DNA of 64,000 nt from assembly GCF_022259695.1 (NCBI RefSeq), contig NZ_CP092099.1, positions 2,998,001 to 3,062,000 on the forward strand. The letters run 5' to 3'. Numbering within the stretch: the stretch's first letter is position 1; every line of letters begins with the position of its first letter. The notes below the pieces were generated by a model. The model was not told where the DNA came from. It ran no database searches and saw only the letters and a program-made list of their open reading frames with translations. Positions 9,856-19,437 of the stretch are shown in pieces. This DNA comes from Flaviramulus sp. BrNp1-15 (GTDB lineage Bacteria; Bacteroidota; Bacteroidia; Flavobacteriales; Flavobacteriaceae). The translations under genes and the position numbers were made by a program.

Positions 9856-9863
9856 TATATTTG
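9856..9863 (+). promoter_or_regulatory. -7 box of the marR-fad operon
   Basis: TATATTTG matches the Bacteroidota -7 consensus TAnnTTTG fully. It lies 17 bp before the marR ATG and 3 bp after the palindrome. Confidence 0.6.
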
Positions 9864-9880
9864 AACACCAATCAAATATT

Positions 9881-10327
9881 ATGAAAGAGAAAACCATCGA
9901 TTATATACTTAGAACCACGTGGCTTACAGTTCAAAAAATGTACAATGAAGAAGCTGCAAAGTTTGAAAGCACGATGGCAACTGGCTTTACTTTATTAAGT
10001 ATAGATCCAGAGAAAGGAACCCCTTCAACAGCTTTAGGTCCAAAAATGGGAATGGAAGCCACCAGCTTATCCAGAATCTTAAAAACCATGGAAAAAAAAG
10101 GTTTAATAGAAAGAAATCCTAATCCTGAAGATGGTCGTGGTGTTATTATCTCACTAACCGATTTTGGTAGAGAAAAAAGAAGCTATTCAAAAGAAAAAGT
10201 ACTCACATTTAATGAGGCCATTAAAAAAAATGTTTCGGAAGAAAAACTGAAACACTTTTTTGAAGTTTCAGAAATCATTAACGATATGGTTTCTAACAAA
10301 AAAATATACAACCAAACAGATAAGTAG
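9881..10327 (+). CDS. MarR-family transcriptional regulator of the fad cluster
   Basis: A 148-aa winged-helix regulator. The recognition region ATSLSRILKTMEKKGLIERN and the wing with PEDGRGVIISLTDFGRE are typical of MarR. It is the first gene of a run with the hydroxyacyl-CoA dehydrogenase (10 bp on), thiolase and acyl-CoA dehydrogenase, and a perfect palindrome overlaps its promoter. It most likely represses this operon and itself until an acyl-CoA or fatty-acid ligand appears. The ligand is inference from context. Confidence 0.9.
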   Translation: MKEKTIDYILRTTWLTVQKMYNEEAAKFESTMATGFTLLSIDPEKGTPSTALGPKMGMEATSLSRILKTMEKKGLIERNPNPEDGRGVIISLTDFGREKRSYSKEKVLTFNEAIKKNVSEEKLKHFFEVSEIINDMVSNKKIYNQTDK

Positions 10328-10337
10328 TTAAAATAAA

Positions 10338-12746
10338 ATGAGCAAACGTAGAATTAAAAAAGTTGCAGTCATTGGTTCAGGTATCATGGGAAGTGGTATT
10401 GCATGTCATTTTGCCAATATTGGTGTAGATGTGCTTTTGCTAGACATTGTTCCTAGAGAATTAAATGACAAAGAGAAAGCTAAAGGCTTAACTCTTGAAA
10501 GTAAAGCAGTAAGAAATCGTTTAGTAAACGACTCACTTACTACGGCTTTAAAATCGAAACCATCTCCTATATATCACCAAAAATTTGCAAGTAGAATTAC
10601 TACTGGAAATTTAGAAGATGATATTGCTAAAGTAAAAGATGTAGATTGGATTATAGAAGTTGTTGTAGAACGTCTGGATATTAAAAAACAAGTTTTTGAA
10701 AATCTTGAAAAATATAGAACTCCAGGTACTTTAATTACTTCAAATACTTCTGGAATTCCAATTAAGTTTATGAGCGAAGGACGTAGTGAAGATTTCCAGA
10801 AGCATTTCTGTGGAACGCACTTTTTTAACCCTGCTCGATACTTAAAATTATTCGAAATTATTCCAGGACCAAAAACTGATGCTTCTGTTTTAGACTTTTT
10901 AAATGGTTATGGTGAACAATTCTTAGGAAAAACATCGGTAGTTGCTAAAGATACTCCAGCGTTTATAGGAAATCGTATTGGTATTTTCAGCATTATGAGT
11001 TTATTCCACGCTGTAAAAGAGATGGATTTAACTATTGAAGAAGTAGATAAATTATCTGGTCCAGTGATTGGTCGTCCAAAATCGGCTACTTTCAGAACTG
11101 TTGATGTTGTTGGATTAGATACGTTAGTTCATGTTGCAAACGGCATTAGAGAAAATTGTCCTAAAGATGAAAGTCTAGAACTTTTTACTTTACCAGATTT
11201 TATCAATACCATGATGGAAAACAAATGGTTGGGAAGCAAAACCGGACAAGGTTTCTATAAAAAGAATGTTTCTGCAGATGGACAAAAAGAAATTCTATCA
11301 TTAGACTTAAACACATTAGAATATCGTTCGGCTAAAAAAGCAAAATTCGCAACTTTAGAGTTAACAAAAACTATAGATAAGGTTACAGATCGGTTTAAAG
11401 TATTAGTAAACGGAAAAGATAAAGCTGGTGAATTTTACAGAAAGAGTTTCTCAGCACTATTTGCTTATGTAACTAATCGTATTCCAGAAATCACAGATGA
11501 GTTATATAAAATTGACGACGCGATGAAAGCTGGATTTGGTTGGGAACATGGTCCTTTCCAAATTTGGGATGCTATTGGTGTTGAAGCTGGAATAGAAATG
11601 ATGAAAGCAGAAGGTCATGAACCTGCAGCTTGGGTTAACGACATGTTAGCTTCTGGAAGCAAGTCATTCTATACTGTTAAAGATGGAGCAACTTATGCTT
11701 ATGATATTCCTAAGAAAGCTCAAGAAAAAATTCCTGGACAAGATGCATTTATCATTCTTGACAACATTAGAAAATCAAACGAAGTATTTAAAAATTCTGG
11801 TGTTGTAGTTGAAGATTTAGGAGATGGCATTTTAAATGTAGAATTCCAATCTAAAATGAACACTATTGGTGGAGATGTTTTAGCAGGATTAAATAAAGCT
11901 ATTGATTTAGCTGAAAAAGACTTTGCAGGTTTAGTAGTTGGTAATCAAGCTGCGAATTTCTCTGTTGGCGCAAACATCGGAATGATTTTTATGATGGCTG
12001 TAGAACAAGAATATGACGAGCTAAATGCTGCTATTAAGTATTTCCAAGATACTATGATGCGTATGCGTTATTCATCTATCCCAACAATATCTGCCCCACA
12101 TGGTATGTGTCTTGGTGGTGGTTGTGAATTGTCTATGCATGCTGATAAAGTTGTTGCTGCTGCCGAAACTTATATTGGTTTAGTAGAATTTGGTGTAGGT
12201 GTTATTCCAGGTGGTGGAGGTTCTAAAGAAATGGCTCTTCGTGCTCAAGACACCTTTAGAAAAGGAGATGTAGAGTTAAATATTTTACAAGAATACTTCT
12301 TAACTATTGGTATGGCAAAAGTATCTACTTCTGCTTACGAAGCTTTTGATTTGGGTGTTCTACAAAATGGAAAAGATGTTGTAGTAGTAAATAAAGACAG
12401 ACAAATAGCTACAGCTAAAGCTTATGCAAAACTAATGGCAGATGCAGGATACACGCAACCTGTAAAACGTACAGATATTAAAGTTCTTGGTAAACAAGCT
12501 TTAGGTATGTTTTTAGTGGGTACAGATGCCATGGAAGCTAGCCGTTATATTAGTGAACACGATCATAAAATAGCTAACAAATTAGCTTATGTTATGGCTG
12601 GTGGTGATTTATCTGAACCTACATTAGTTAGCGAGCAATATTTATTGGATTTAGAGCGTGAAGCTTTCTTAAGTTTATGTACAGAACGTAAAACATTAGA
12701 ACGTATTCAACACATGTTAACTAAAGGAAAACCATTAAGAAATTAA
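10338..12746 (+). CDS. 3-hydroxyacyl-CoA dehydrogenase / enoyl-CoA hydratase fusion
   Basis: A bifunctional beta-oxidation enzyme of 802 aa. The N-terminal dehydrogenase has the NAD-binding motif GSGIMG (residues 13-18) and the motif HFFNPARYLKLFEI. The C-terminal crotonase part has HGMCLGGGCELSMHADKV and GLVEFGVGVIPGGGG, each with a candidate catalytic glutamate. The domain order, dehydrogenase before hydratase, is the reverse of E. coli FadB and FadJ, so neither name is applied. The thiolase gene starts 4 bp after its stop, suggesting translational coupling and a physical complex. Confidence 0.95.
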   Translation: MSKRRIKKVAVIGSGIMGSGIACHFANIGVDVLLLDIVPRELNDKEKAKGLTLESKAVRNRLVNDSLTTALKSKPSPIYHQKFASRITTGNLEDDIAKVKDVDWIIEVVVERLDIKKQVFENLEKYRTPGTLITSNTSGIPIKFMSEGRSEDFQKHFCGTHFFNPARYLKLFEIIPGPKTDASVLDFLNGYGEQFLGKTSVVAKDTPAFIGNRIGIFSIMSLFHAVKEMDLTIEEVDKLSGPVIGRPKSATFRTVDVVGLDTLVHVANGIRENCPKDESLELFTLPDFINTMMENKWLGSKTGQGFYKKNVSADGQKEILSLDLNTLEYRSAKKAKFATLELTKTIDKVTDRFKVLVNGKDKAGEFYRKSFSALFAYVTNRIPEITDELYKIDDAMKAGFGWEHGPFQIWDAIGVEAGIEMMKAEGHEPAAWVNDMLASGSKSFYTVKDGATYAYDIPKKAQEKIPGQDAFIILDNIRKSNEVFKNSGVVVEDLGDGILNVEFQSKMNTIGGDVLAGLNKAIDLAEKDFAGLVVGNQAANFSVGANIGMIFMMAVEQEYDELNAAIKYFQDTMMRMRYSSIPTISAPHGMCLGGGCELSMHADKVVAAAETYIGLVEFGVGVIPGGGGSKEMALRAQDTFRKGDVELNILQEYFLTIGMAKVSTSAYEAFDLGVLQNGKDVVVVNKDRQIATAKAYAKLMADAGYTQPVKRTDIKVLGKQALGMFLVGTDAMEASRYISEHDHKIANKLAYVMAGGDLSEPTLVSEQYLLDLEREAFLSLCTERKTLERIQHMLTKGKPLRN

Positions 12747-12750
12747 AACC

Positions 12751-13941
12751 ATGAAACAAGCATATATAGTAAAAGCATATAGAACAGCAGTTGGTAAGGC
12801 CCCTAAAGGTGTATTCCGCTTTAAAAGAGCAGATGAGTTAGGTGCAGAAACCATTCAGCATATGATGAAAGAATTACCACAATTAGATGTCTCAAGAATT
12901 GATGATGTTATTGTTGGTAACGCAATGCCAGAAGGTTCTCAAGGATTAAACATGGCACGATTTATCTCATTAATTGGGTTAAACAGTGTTGATGTTCCTG
13001 GTGTAACCGTAAATCGTTTTTGTTCTTCTGGAATTGAAACTATTGGTATAGCTACTGCAAAAATTCAAGCTGGAATGGCAGATTGTATTATTGCAGGAGG
13101 TTCAGAAAGTATGAGTTCTGTACCAATGACTGGTTTTAAGCCAGAACTAAATTATGATACAGTAAAATCTGGTCATGAAGATTATTATTGGGGAATGGGA
13201 AATACTGCTGAAGCAGTAGCAAATCAATTTAAAGTATCTAGAGAAGATCAAGATGAGTTTGCTTATAATTCACACATGAAAGCGTTAAGAGCTTTAGCTG
13301 AAAATCGTTTTCAAGATCAAATCGTTCCTATAAATGTAGATCAAGTTTATATTGATGAAAATGGAAAAAAAGCAACTAGATCTTATACAGTAACTAAAGA
13401 TGAAGGTCCACGTGCAGGAACAAGTATTGAAGCATTAGCAAAATTACGCGCTGTATTTGCTGCTGGTGGTAGTGTTACAGCAGGAAACTCATCACAAATG
13501 AGTGATGGTGCAGCTTTCGTTATGGTTATGAGTGAAGATATGGTTAAAGAATTAAACTTAGAACCTATTGCTCGTTTAGTAAACTACGCAGCTGCAGGTG
13601 TAGAACCTCGCATTATGGGAATAGGTCCTGTTAAGGCTATTCCAAAAGCATTAAAACAAGCAGGTTTAAAACAATCTGATTTAGGTTTAATTGAGTTAAA
13701 CGAAGCTTTTGCTTCACAATCGTTAGCTGTAATAAGAGAATTAGATTTAAATCCAGATATCATTAATGTTAACGGTGGTGCAATTGCATTAGGTCATCCA
13801 CTTGGTTGTACAGGTGCAAAATTATCGGTTCAACTATTTGATGAAATGCGCAAGCGTGACATGAAAGGAAAATATGGAGCAGTTACCATGTGTGTTGGTA
13901 CAGGACAAGGTGCCTGCGGAATTTTTGAATTTTTAAACTAA
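12751..13941 (+). CDS. fadA: acetyl-CoA C-acyltransferase (beta-ketothiolase)
   Basis: It performs the last step of beta-oxidation, splitting 3-ketoacyl-CoA with CoA to give acetyl-CoA. The 396-aa enzyme has all three catalytic elements: nucleophile Cys91 (NRFCSSGIE), His349 (GGAIALGHPLGCTG) and Cys381 (MCVGTGQGACG). It is tightly spaced after the dehydrogenase/hydratase and 22 bp before the acyl-CoA dehydrogenase, all in the marR-led operon. Confidence 0.96.
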   Translation: MKQAYIVKAYRTAVGKAPKGVFRFKRADELGAETIQHMMKELPQLDVSRIDDVIVGNAMPEGSQGLNMARFISLIGLNSVDVPGVTVNRFCSSGIETIGIATAKIQAGMADCIIAGGSESMSSVPMTGFKPELNYDTVKSGHEDYYWGMGNTAEAVANQFKVSREDQDEFAYNSHMKALRALAENRFQDQIVPINVDQVYIDENGKKATRSYTVTKDEGPRAGTSIEALAKLRAVFAAGGSVTAGNSSQMSDGAAFVMVMSEDMVKELNLEPIARLVNYAAAGVEPRIMGIGPVKAIPKALKQAGLKQSDLGLIELNEAFASQSLAVIRELDLNPDIINVNGGAIALGHPLGCTGAKLSVQLFDEMRKRDMKGKYGAVTMCVGTGQGACGIFEFLN

Positions 13942-13963
13942 AAAACTAAATCAAGATATAAAA

Positions 13964-15775
13964 ATGGAAGCAACAGAAAAAAATATTTTACGTGGTGGTC
14001 AATTTTTAGTAAAAGAAGTTGGCTGTGAAGATATTTTCACTCCAGAAGATTTTAATGAAGAACAGCTTATGATGAAAGAAGCTGTAACAGAATTTGTTGA
14101 TAGAGAAATCTGGCCAAATAAACCTCGTTTTGAAGCCAAAGATTATGACCTAACCGAATCTTGTATGAGAAAAGCTGGAGAAATGGGATTCTTAGGTGTT
14201 TCTGTACCACAAGAATATGGCGGTATGGGTATGGGATTTGTTTCTACTATGCTTGTTTGCGACTATATTTCTGGTGCAACTGGATCTTTTAGTACAGCAT
14301 TTGGTGCGCATACAGGTATTGGTACTATGCCAATTACACTTTACGGTACAGAAGATCAAAAGAAAAAATATGTACCAAAACTAGCTTCAGGAGAATGGTT
14401 TGGTTCTTATTGCTTAACAGAACCAAGTGCTGGTAGTGATGCTAATTCAGGTAAAACTAAAGCGGTTCTTTCAGAAGATGGGAAAACATATAAAATTACA
14501 GGTCAGAAAATGTGGATTTCCAATGCTGGTTTCTGTAGTTTAATGATTGTATTTGCACGTATTGAAGATGATAAAAACATCACTGGATTTATTGTTGAAT
14601 ACGACCCAAATAGCCCTAATGGTATTACTATGGGAGAAGAAGAACACAAATTAGGTATTCGTGCTTCTTCTACGCGTCAAGTGTTTTTTAATGACACTGT
14701 TGTTCCTGTTGAAAACATGCTTTCTACAAGAGGAAATGGTTTTAAAATTGCGATGAATGCATTAAATGTTGGTAGAATAAAATTAGCTGCTGCATGTTTA
14801 GACGCACAACGTCGTACTATTACAGAATCTGTAAAATATGCTAACGAGCGTATTCAATTTAAAACACCTATTTCTAGTTTTGGAGCAATTCGTCAAAAAA
14901 TTGCTGAAATGACTACTAACTGTTGGGTTGGTGAATCTGCAAGTTACCGTGCTGCAAAAAACATTGAAGACAGAATTATAATCCGTCAAAATAATGGCAA
15001 AGACACACACCAAGAAGCGGAGCTTAAAGGTGTTGAAGAATATGCTATTGAGTGTTCTATTTTAAAAGTAGCAGTATCTGAACATACTCAAAAATGTACT
15101 GATGAAGGTATTCAAATTTTTGGTGGTATGGGATTCTCTGAAGAAACGCCAATAGAATCTGCATGGAGAGATGCGCGTATTGCCAGAATTTATGAAGGTA
15201 CCAACGAAATTAATAGAATGTTAAGTATTGGTATGCTTATTAAAAAAGCCATGAAAGGTCATGTAGATTTACTTGGTCCTGCAACGGCTGTTGCTAATGA
15301 ATTAACAGGTATTCCTTCATTTGACACTCCTAATTATTCTGAATTATTTTCAGAAGAAAAAAGCATCATTGCTAATTTAAAGAAATTGTTCTTAATGGTT
15401 GCAGGTGCTGCTTTACAGAAATATGGAGAAAAAATAGAACAACATCAGCAATTAATGCTAGCTTCTTCAGATATTTTAATTCAAATTTATTTAGCTGAAT
15501 CTGCTATTTTACGTGCAGAAAAATTAGCTAAAAAAGAAGGTGAAGATAAAGTTAAAGAGCAAATAGCTATGGCTAAGTTAAACTTATTCCATGCTATTGA
15601 TGTTATAGAAACTGCTGGTAAGCACTCTATAATTTCTTTCTCTGAAGGCGATGAACAACGCATGATGCTTATGGGTTTAAAACGTTACATTAAGTATGTA
15701 AACATGCCTAACATTATAGAATTAAGAAACATTATCGCTGGAAAAGTGATTAAAGAAAACAAATATTGCTTTTAA
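13964..15775 (+). CDS. acyl-CoA dehydrogenase with C-terminal extension
   Basis: This FAD enzyme catalyses the first oxidation of acyl-CoA. The 603-aa protein is longer than the usual 380-aa family size. The standard three-domain core (SYCLTEPSAGSDA, then YEGTNEINRML with the expected catalytic Glu in IYEGT) is followed by about 190 extra, mainly helical residues, an arrangement resembling very-long-chain acyl-CoA dehydrogenases. It closes the fad operon and is followed by a strong terminator. Long-chain substrate preference is inferred from the extension. Confidence 0.94.
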   Translation: MEATEKNILRGGQFLVKEVGCEDIFTPEDFNEEQLMMKEAVTEFVDREIWPNKPRFEAKDYDLTESCMRKAGEMGFLGVSVPQEYGGMGMGFVSTMLVCDYISGATGSFSTAFGAHTGIGTMPITLYGTEDQKKKYVPKLASGEWFGSYCLTEPSAGSDANSGKTKAVLSEDGKTYKITGQKMWISNAGFCSLMIVFARIEDDKNITGFIVEYDPNSPNGITMGEEEHKLGIRASSTRQVFFNDTVVPVENMLSTRGNGFKIAMNALNVGRIKLAAACLDAQRRTITESVKYANERIQFKTPISSFGAIRQKIAEMTTNCWVGESASYRAAKNIEDRIIIRQNNGKDTHQEAELKGVEEYAIECSILKVAVSEHTQKCTDEGIQIFGGMGFSEETPIESAWRDARIARIYEGTNEINRMLSIGMLIKKAMKGHVDLLGPATAVANELTGIPSFDTPNYSELFSEEKSIIANLKKLFLMVAGAALQKYGEKIEQHQQLMLASSDILIQIYLAESAILRAEKLAKKEGEDKVKEQIAMAKLNLFHAIDVIETAGKHSIISFSEGDEQRMMLMGLKRYIKYVNMPNIIELRNIIAGKVIKENKYCF

Positions 15776-15812
15776 TTGAAGTAGTAGTTTTTAAGTGACT
15801 AACTCAAGTGTT

Positions 15813-15844
15813 AAAACGCTCCGATTTTTTTTCGGAGCGTTTTT
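15813..15844 (+). terminator. terminator of the fad operon
   Basis: A perfect 12-bp stem (15813-15824 with 15832-15843), core CGCTCCGA/TCGGAGCG, 7-nt T loop and a following T-rich tail. It lies 37 bp after the acyl-CoA dehydrogenase stop and before the M28 peptidase gene. Confidence 0.9.
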
Positions 15845-15877
15845 ATTTTTATTAACTTCGATAAAAATAAAAATCGA

Positions 15878-17209
15878 ATGAAAAAAAGTTCTATAATTTT
15901 TCTATTTTTTTTATCAAACCTACTCACAGCACAGACCAATCAGAAAATCTATAGCATTATAGATTCTGTTTCTGCACAACGCATTGAAAAAGACATACAA
16001 ACATTAGTAAACTTTGGCACAAGAAATACATTTAGCGATACAATTTCAAATACTAAAGGTATTGGAGCTGCAAGACGATGGATTAAGTCTGAATTTGAAT
16101 CTATTTCAAAAAAGTGTAACAATTGTTTAGATGTTTTTTATCAGAAAGATTTCGTTACAAAAGAAGGTAACAATCGTGTACCACATGACACTTGGGTGGT
16201 AAACGTAGTTGCCATACAAAAAGGCACAAAATATCCAAATCGTTATATAATTATGAGTGGAGATATTGATTCTCGTGCAAGTGATACAATGGATTTTACA
16301 ATAGATGCGCCAGGTGCAAATGATAATGCATCAGGTATGGCAGGAACTATTGAAGCGGCACGTGTACTAAGTAAGTATAGTTTTGAAAATAGTATTGTTT
16401 ATGTTGGATTATCTGGAGAAGAACAAGGACTTTTTGGTGGAGCTGGATTAGCTAACTATGCAAAAGAACAAGGTTGGAATATTATAGGTGTTTTTAATAA
16501 TGATATGATTGGAAATATTAAAGGCGTTGATGGTGTAATTGATAACCGAACATTTAGAATATTTTCTGAACCTGTTCCTCCAAACGAAACAGAAAGAGAA
16601 CGTACATTACGACGCTTCTACGGTGGAGAAGTTGATGGTATTTCACGCCAACTGGCTCGATATGTTCATAATAATGTAAAAAAATACATGCCAGAAATGA
16701 ACCCTATGATGGTGTATCGATTAGACCGTTTTGGTCGTGGTGGGCATCATCGTCCGTTTAATGATTTGGGATATGCTGGTATTCGTATTATGGAAGCTCA
16801 TGAAAATTACACACAACAACATCAAGATATAAGAGAAGAAAATGGTATAAAATATGGTGATGTTATTGAACATGTAAATTTTGACTATGCAAAAAAACTA
16901 ACTGCTGTAAATGCTATTAATTTAGCTAGTTTAGCATCGGCTCCTCCAGAGCCAAAAAATGTCGCTATTGGTGGTATTGTTGAAGCATCTGCAAAACTTA
17001 AATGGGACAAAGTTGATGGAGCTAAAGGCTATAAAATTTATTGGCGAGATACAACATCACCAACTTGGGACAACTACCGTTATGTTGGAGATGTTTCAGA
17101 ATTTATGTTAGATGGTATTGTTATTGATAATTACTATTTTGGAGTAGCTTCAGTAAATGAAAATGGTTTTGAAAGCGTTGTTGTATTTCCAAACAAAATA
17201 ATAAGATAA
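15878..17209 (+). CDS. secreted M28-family metallopeptidase
   Basis: A 443-aa exported peptidase with an N-terminal signal peptide (hydrophobic run to LLTAQ, residues 1-19). The co-catalytic zinc motifs are recognisable: GDIDSRA, DAPGANDNASGMAG, the catalytic pair in GLSGEEQGLFGG, NNDMIGN, and a late His in HHRPFNDLGYAGIR. The C-terminal 80 residues look like a fibronectin type III domain (KLKWDKVDGAKGYKIYWRD). It is followed after 7 bp by an M1 peptidase, so the two probably form an operon for peptide degradation in the periplasm or outside. The exact substrate is unknown. Confidence 0.9.
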   Translation: MKKSSIIFLFFLSNLLTAQTNQKIYSIIDSVSAQRIEKDIQTLVNFGTRNTFSDTISNTKGIGAARRWIKSEFESISKKCNNCLDVFYQKDFVTKEGNNRVPHDTWVVNVVAIQKGTKYPNRYIIMSGDIDSRASDTMDFTIDAPGANDNASGMAGTIEAARVLSKYSFENSIVYVGLSGEEQGLFGGAGLANYAKEQGWNIIGVFNNDMIGNIKGVDGVIDNRTFRIFSEPVPPNETERERTLRRFYGGEVDGISRQLARYVHNNVKKYMPEMNPMMVYRLDRFGRGGHHRPFNDLGYAGIRIMEAHENYTQQHQDIREENGIKYGDVIEHVNFDYAKKLTAVNAINLASLASAPPEPKNVAIGGIVEASAKLKWDKVDGAKGYKIYWRDTTSPTWDNYRYVGDVSEFMLDGIVIDNYYFGVASVNENGFESVVVFPNKIIR

Positions 17210-17216
17210 TTAAAAA

Positions 17217-18857
17217 ATGAAAAAAAACATATTACTATTTGGTCTCTTTATTGTCACTTTGTCTATAAATGCTCAAAGTTTACTTTCTGAAAAATCTAAT
17301 TTCACTCATCAAGATACTTTAAGAGGAAGTATTACTCCAGAACGTGTTTGGTGGGACTTAACATATTACCATTTAGATATAAAAGTTAATCCAGAAGAAA
17401 AATTTATCTCAGGAAAAAACACGATTCAATACAAGGTATTAAAGAATGATTCTGTAATGCAAATTGATTTACAATCACCTTTAAAAATCACTAAAGTTGT
17501 TCAGAATGGAAAACAACTAGAAGTTAAAGATGATGGAAATGCGCATTTTATTAGTTTACAAGACAATCAAAATATAAATGACATAAATAGTATTGATGTA
17601 TATTATGAAGGCCAACCAAGAGAAGCTGTTAATGCGCCTTGGGATGGAGGAATTTCTTGGAAAAAAGACAATAAAGGAAAACCTTTTATTGCTTCTTCAT
17701 GTCAAGGCTTAGGAGCAAGTGTTTGGTGGCCATGTAAAGACCATATGTACGACGAAGTTGATAGTATGCTTATAAGTGTTAATGTACCATCAAAATTAAT
17801 GAATGTTTCTAATGGTAGATTACGAAAAGTGGAACAAATTGGCGACACCAAAACTTATAGTTGGTTTGTAAAAAACCCAATAAATAATTATGGTGTTAAT
17901 ATTAATATTGGTGATTATGTAAACTTTTCAGAGATATATGATGGTATGGCTGGAAATTTAGATATGGATTACTATGTTTTAAGAGATAATCTTGAAAAAG
18001 CAAAAGAACATTTTAAAGATGCACCAAAAATGATGAAAGCTTTTGAGCATTGGTTTGGTCAATACCCATTCTATGCCGATAGCTTTAAACTAGTGGAAGT
18101 GCCTTATTTAGGAATGGAACATCAAAGTTCTGTTACTTATGGTAACCAATATAAAAAAGGATATTTAGGTCATGATTTATCAGGAACAGGCTGGGGTTTA
18201 AAGTTCGATTTCATTATTATTCATGAAGCAGGTCATGAATGGTTTGCTAATAATATTACTTATAAAGATATCGCAGACATGTGGATTCATGAAAGTTTTA
18301 CTGCTTATTCTGAAAATTTGTTTTTAGATTATTACTTTGGAAAAGAAGCTTCTGCAGATTATGTTATTGGAACACGTAAAGCAATTCGCAATGACAAACC
18401 CATTATAGGACATTATAATGTAAACAATGAGGGTTCTGGAGACATGTATTATAAAGGCGCAAATATGCTACACACATTACGTCAACTTATTGAAGATGAT
18501 GAAAAATGGCGTAAAATACTGCGCGGTTTAAATACAACATTTTACCATCAAACCGTTACCACACAACAAATTGAAGATTATATAAGAGAACAAACTGGTA
18601 TTGATTTAACCGAATTTTTTAATCAGTATTTAAGAACAACTAAAATTCCAACATTAGAATATTCAATAATAGGAAAAGAGCTAAAATATCGTTGGACAAA
18701 TATTGTCGATAAATTTGATATGCCTATACAGGTAACCATTGGCGAAAAAGAACAATGGTTATTTCCTAAAGCAGAATGGAAAAGTTTAGAATTAGATTCA
18801 AAAAACACTGACTTTTCTGTAGACAGGGATTTTTATGTTGAAGCAAAAAAAATATAA
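17217..18857 (+). CDS. secreted M1-family metallopeptidase
   Basis: A 546-aa gluzincin with a signal peptide (MKKNILLFGLFIVTLSINAQ). The zinc site is IIHEAGHEWFANN near residue 336, followed about 18 residues later by HESFTAYSE, giving the HExxH-x18-E pattern of aminopeptidase N-like enzymes. The usual GAMEN exopeptidase motif appears as YLGMEHQS, with His in place of Asn. It lies 7 bp after the M28 gene and 6 bp before the YdeI-like gene. Confidence 0.92.
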   Translation: MKKNILLFGLFIVTLSINAQSLLSEKSNFTHQDTLRGSITPERVWWDLTYYHLDIKVNPEEKFISGKNTIQYKVLKNDSVMQIDLQSPLKITKVVQNGKQLEVKDDGNAHFISLQDNQNINDINSIDVYYEGQPREAVNAPWDGGISWKKDNKGKPFIASSCQGLGASVWWPCKDHMYDEVDSMLISVNVPSKLMNVSNGRLRKVEQIGDTKTYSWFVKNPINNYGVNINIGDYVNFSEIYDGMAGNLDMDYYVLRDNLEKAKEHFKDAPKMMKAFEHWFGQYPFYADSFKLVEVPYLGMEHQSSVTYGNQYKKGYLGHDLSGTGWGLKFDFIIIHEAGHEWFANNITYKDIADMWIHESFTAYSENLFLDYYFGKEASADYVIGTRKAIRNDKPIIGHYNVNNEGSGDMYYKGANMLHTLRQLIEDDEKWRKILRGLNTTFYHQTVTTQQIEDYIREQTGIDLTEFFNQYLRTTKIPTLEYSIIGKELKYRWTNIVDKFDMPIQVTIGEKEQWLFPKAEWKSLELDSKNTDFSVDRDFYVEAKKI

Positions 18858-18863
18858 CTATTC

Positions 18864-19436
18864 ATGGAATTACCTGAGTTATATTTTAAAACTGATGAAA
18901 CATGGCGAAAATGGTTGCATGAAAATCACAGAACTTCAAATGGTGTATATTTAATTTTTTATAAAGTCACCCACGAAAATGACAGTATGCGTTGGGAAGA
19001 AGCTGTAAAAGTAGCCTTGTGTTATGGTTGGATAGATTCAACTGTTAAAAGTTTGGGCAATGGAAAACGCCGGCAATACTTTACACCTAGAAATCCAAAA
19101 AGCGTTTGGAGTGCATTAAACAAAAGTTATATTGAAGAATTAATTGCTGAAAACTTAATGCATAAAAGCGGATTAAAAACCATTGAAATTGCTAAACAAA
19201 ATGATAGTTGGACTGCTTTAGATAATGTTGAAAATGGTATTATTCCTGAAGATTTACAAATTGAATTTGACAACAACCCTGAAGCTTTTACAAACTATAA
19301 TAGTTTTGCACCATCGTACAGAAAGAGCTATTTATATTGGTTAAACCAAGCTAAACGTGAAGCCACAAGAAAAAAGCGCATAACAGAAATTATTCAGTTA
19401 TGCGCTAATAATATTAAAAGTAGAGGTAATTGGTAA
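18864..19436 (+). CDS. YdeI/OmpD-associated family protein
   Basis: A 190-aa cytoplasmic protein with the family hallmarks WEEAVKVALCYGWIDS and YFTPRNPKSVWSALNK, and a basic C-terminus. Members are sometimes called bacteriocin-protection proteins from the Salmonella YdeI phenotype; the molecular function is not established. It starts 6 bp after the M1 peptidase and ends one base before the convergent ATPase gene. Confidence 0.85.
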   Translation: MELPELYFKTDETWRKWLHENHRTSNGVYLIFYKVTHENDSMRWEEAVKVALCYGWIDSTVKSLGNGKRRQYFTPRNPKSVWSALNKSYIEELIAENLMHKSGLKTIEIAKQNDSWTALDNVENGIIPEDLQIEFDNNPEAFTNYNSFAPSYRKSYLYWLNQAKREATRKKRITEIIQLCANNIKSRGNW

Positions 19437-19437
19437 T

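Noticed and set aside
16900-17209. Frameshift or fusion at the end of the M28 peptidase
   Set aside because: The extra C-terminal part reads as an intact fibronectin type III domain, a common accessory domain in secreted flavobacterial enzymes.
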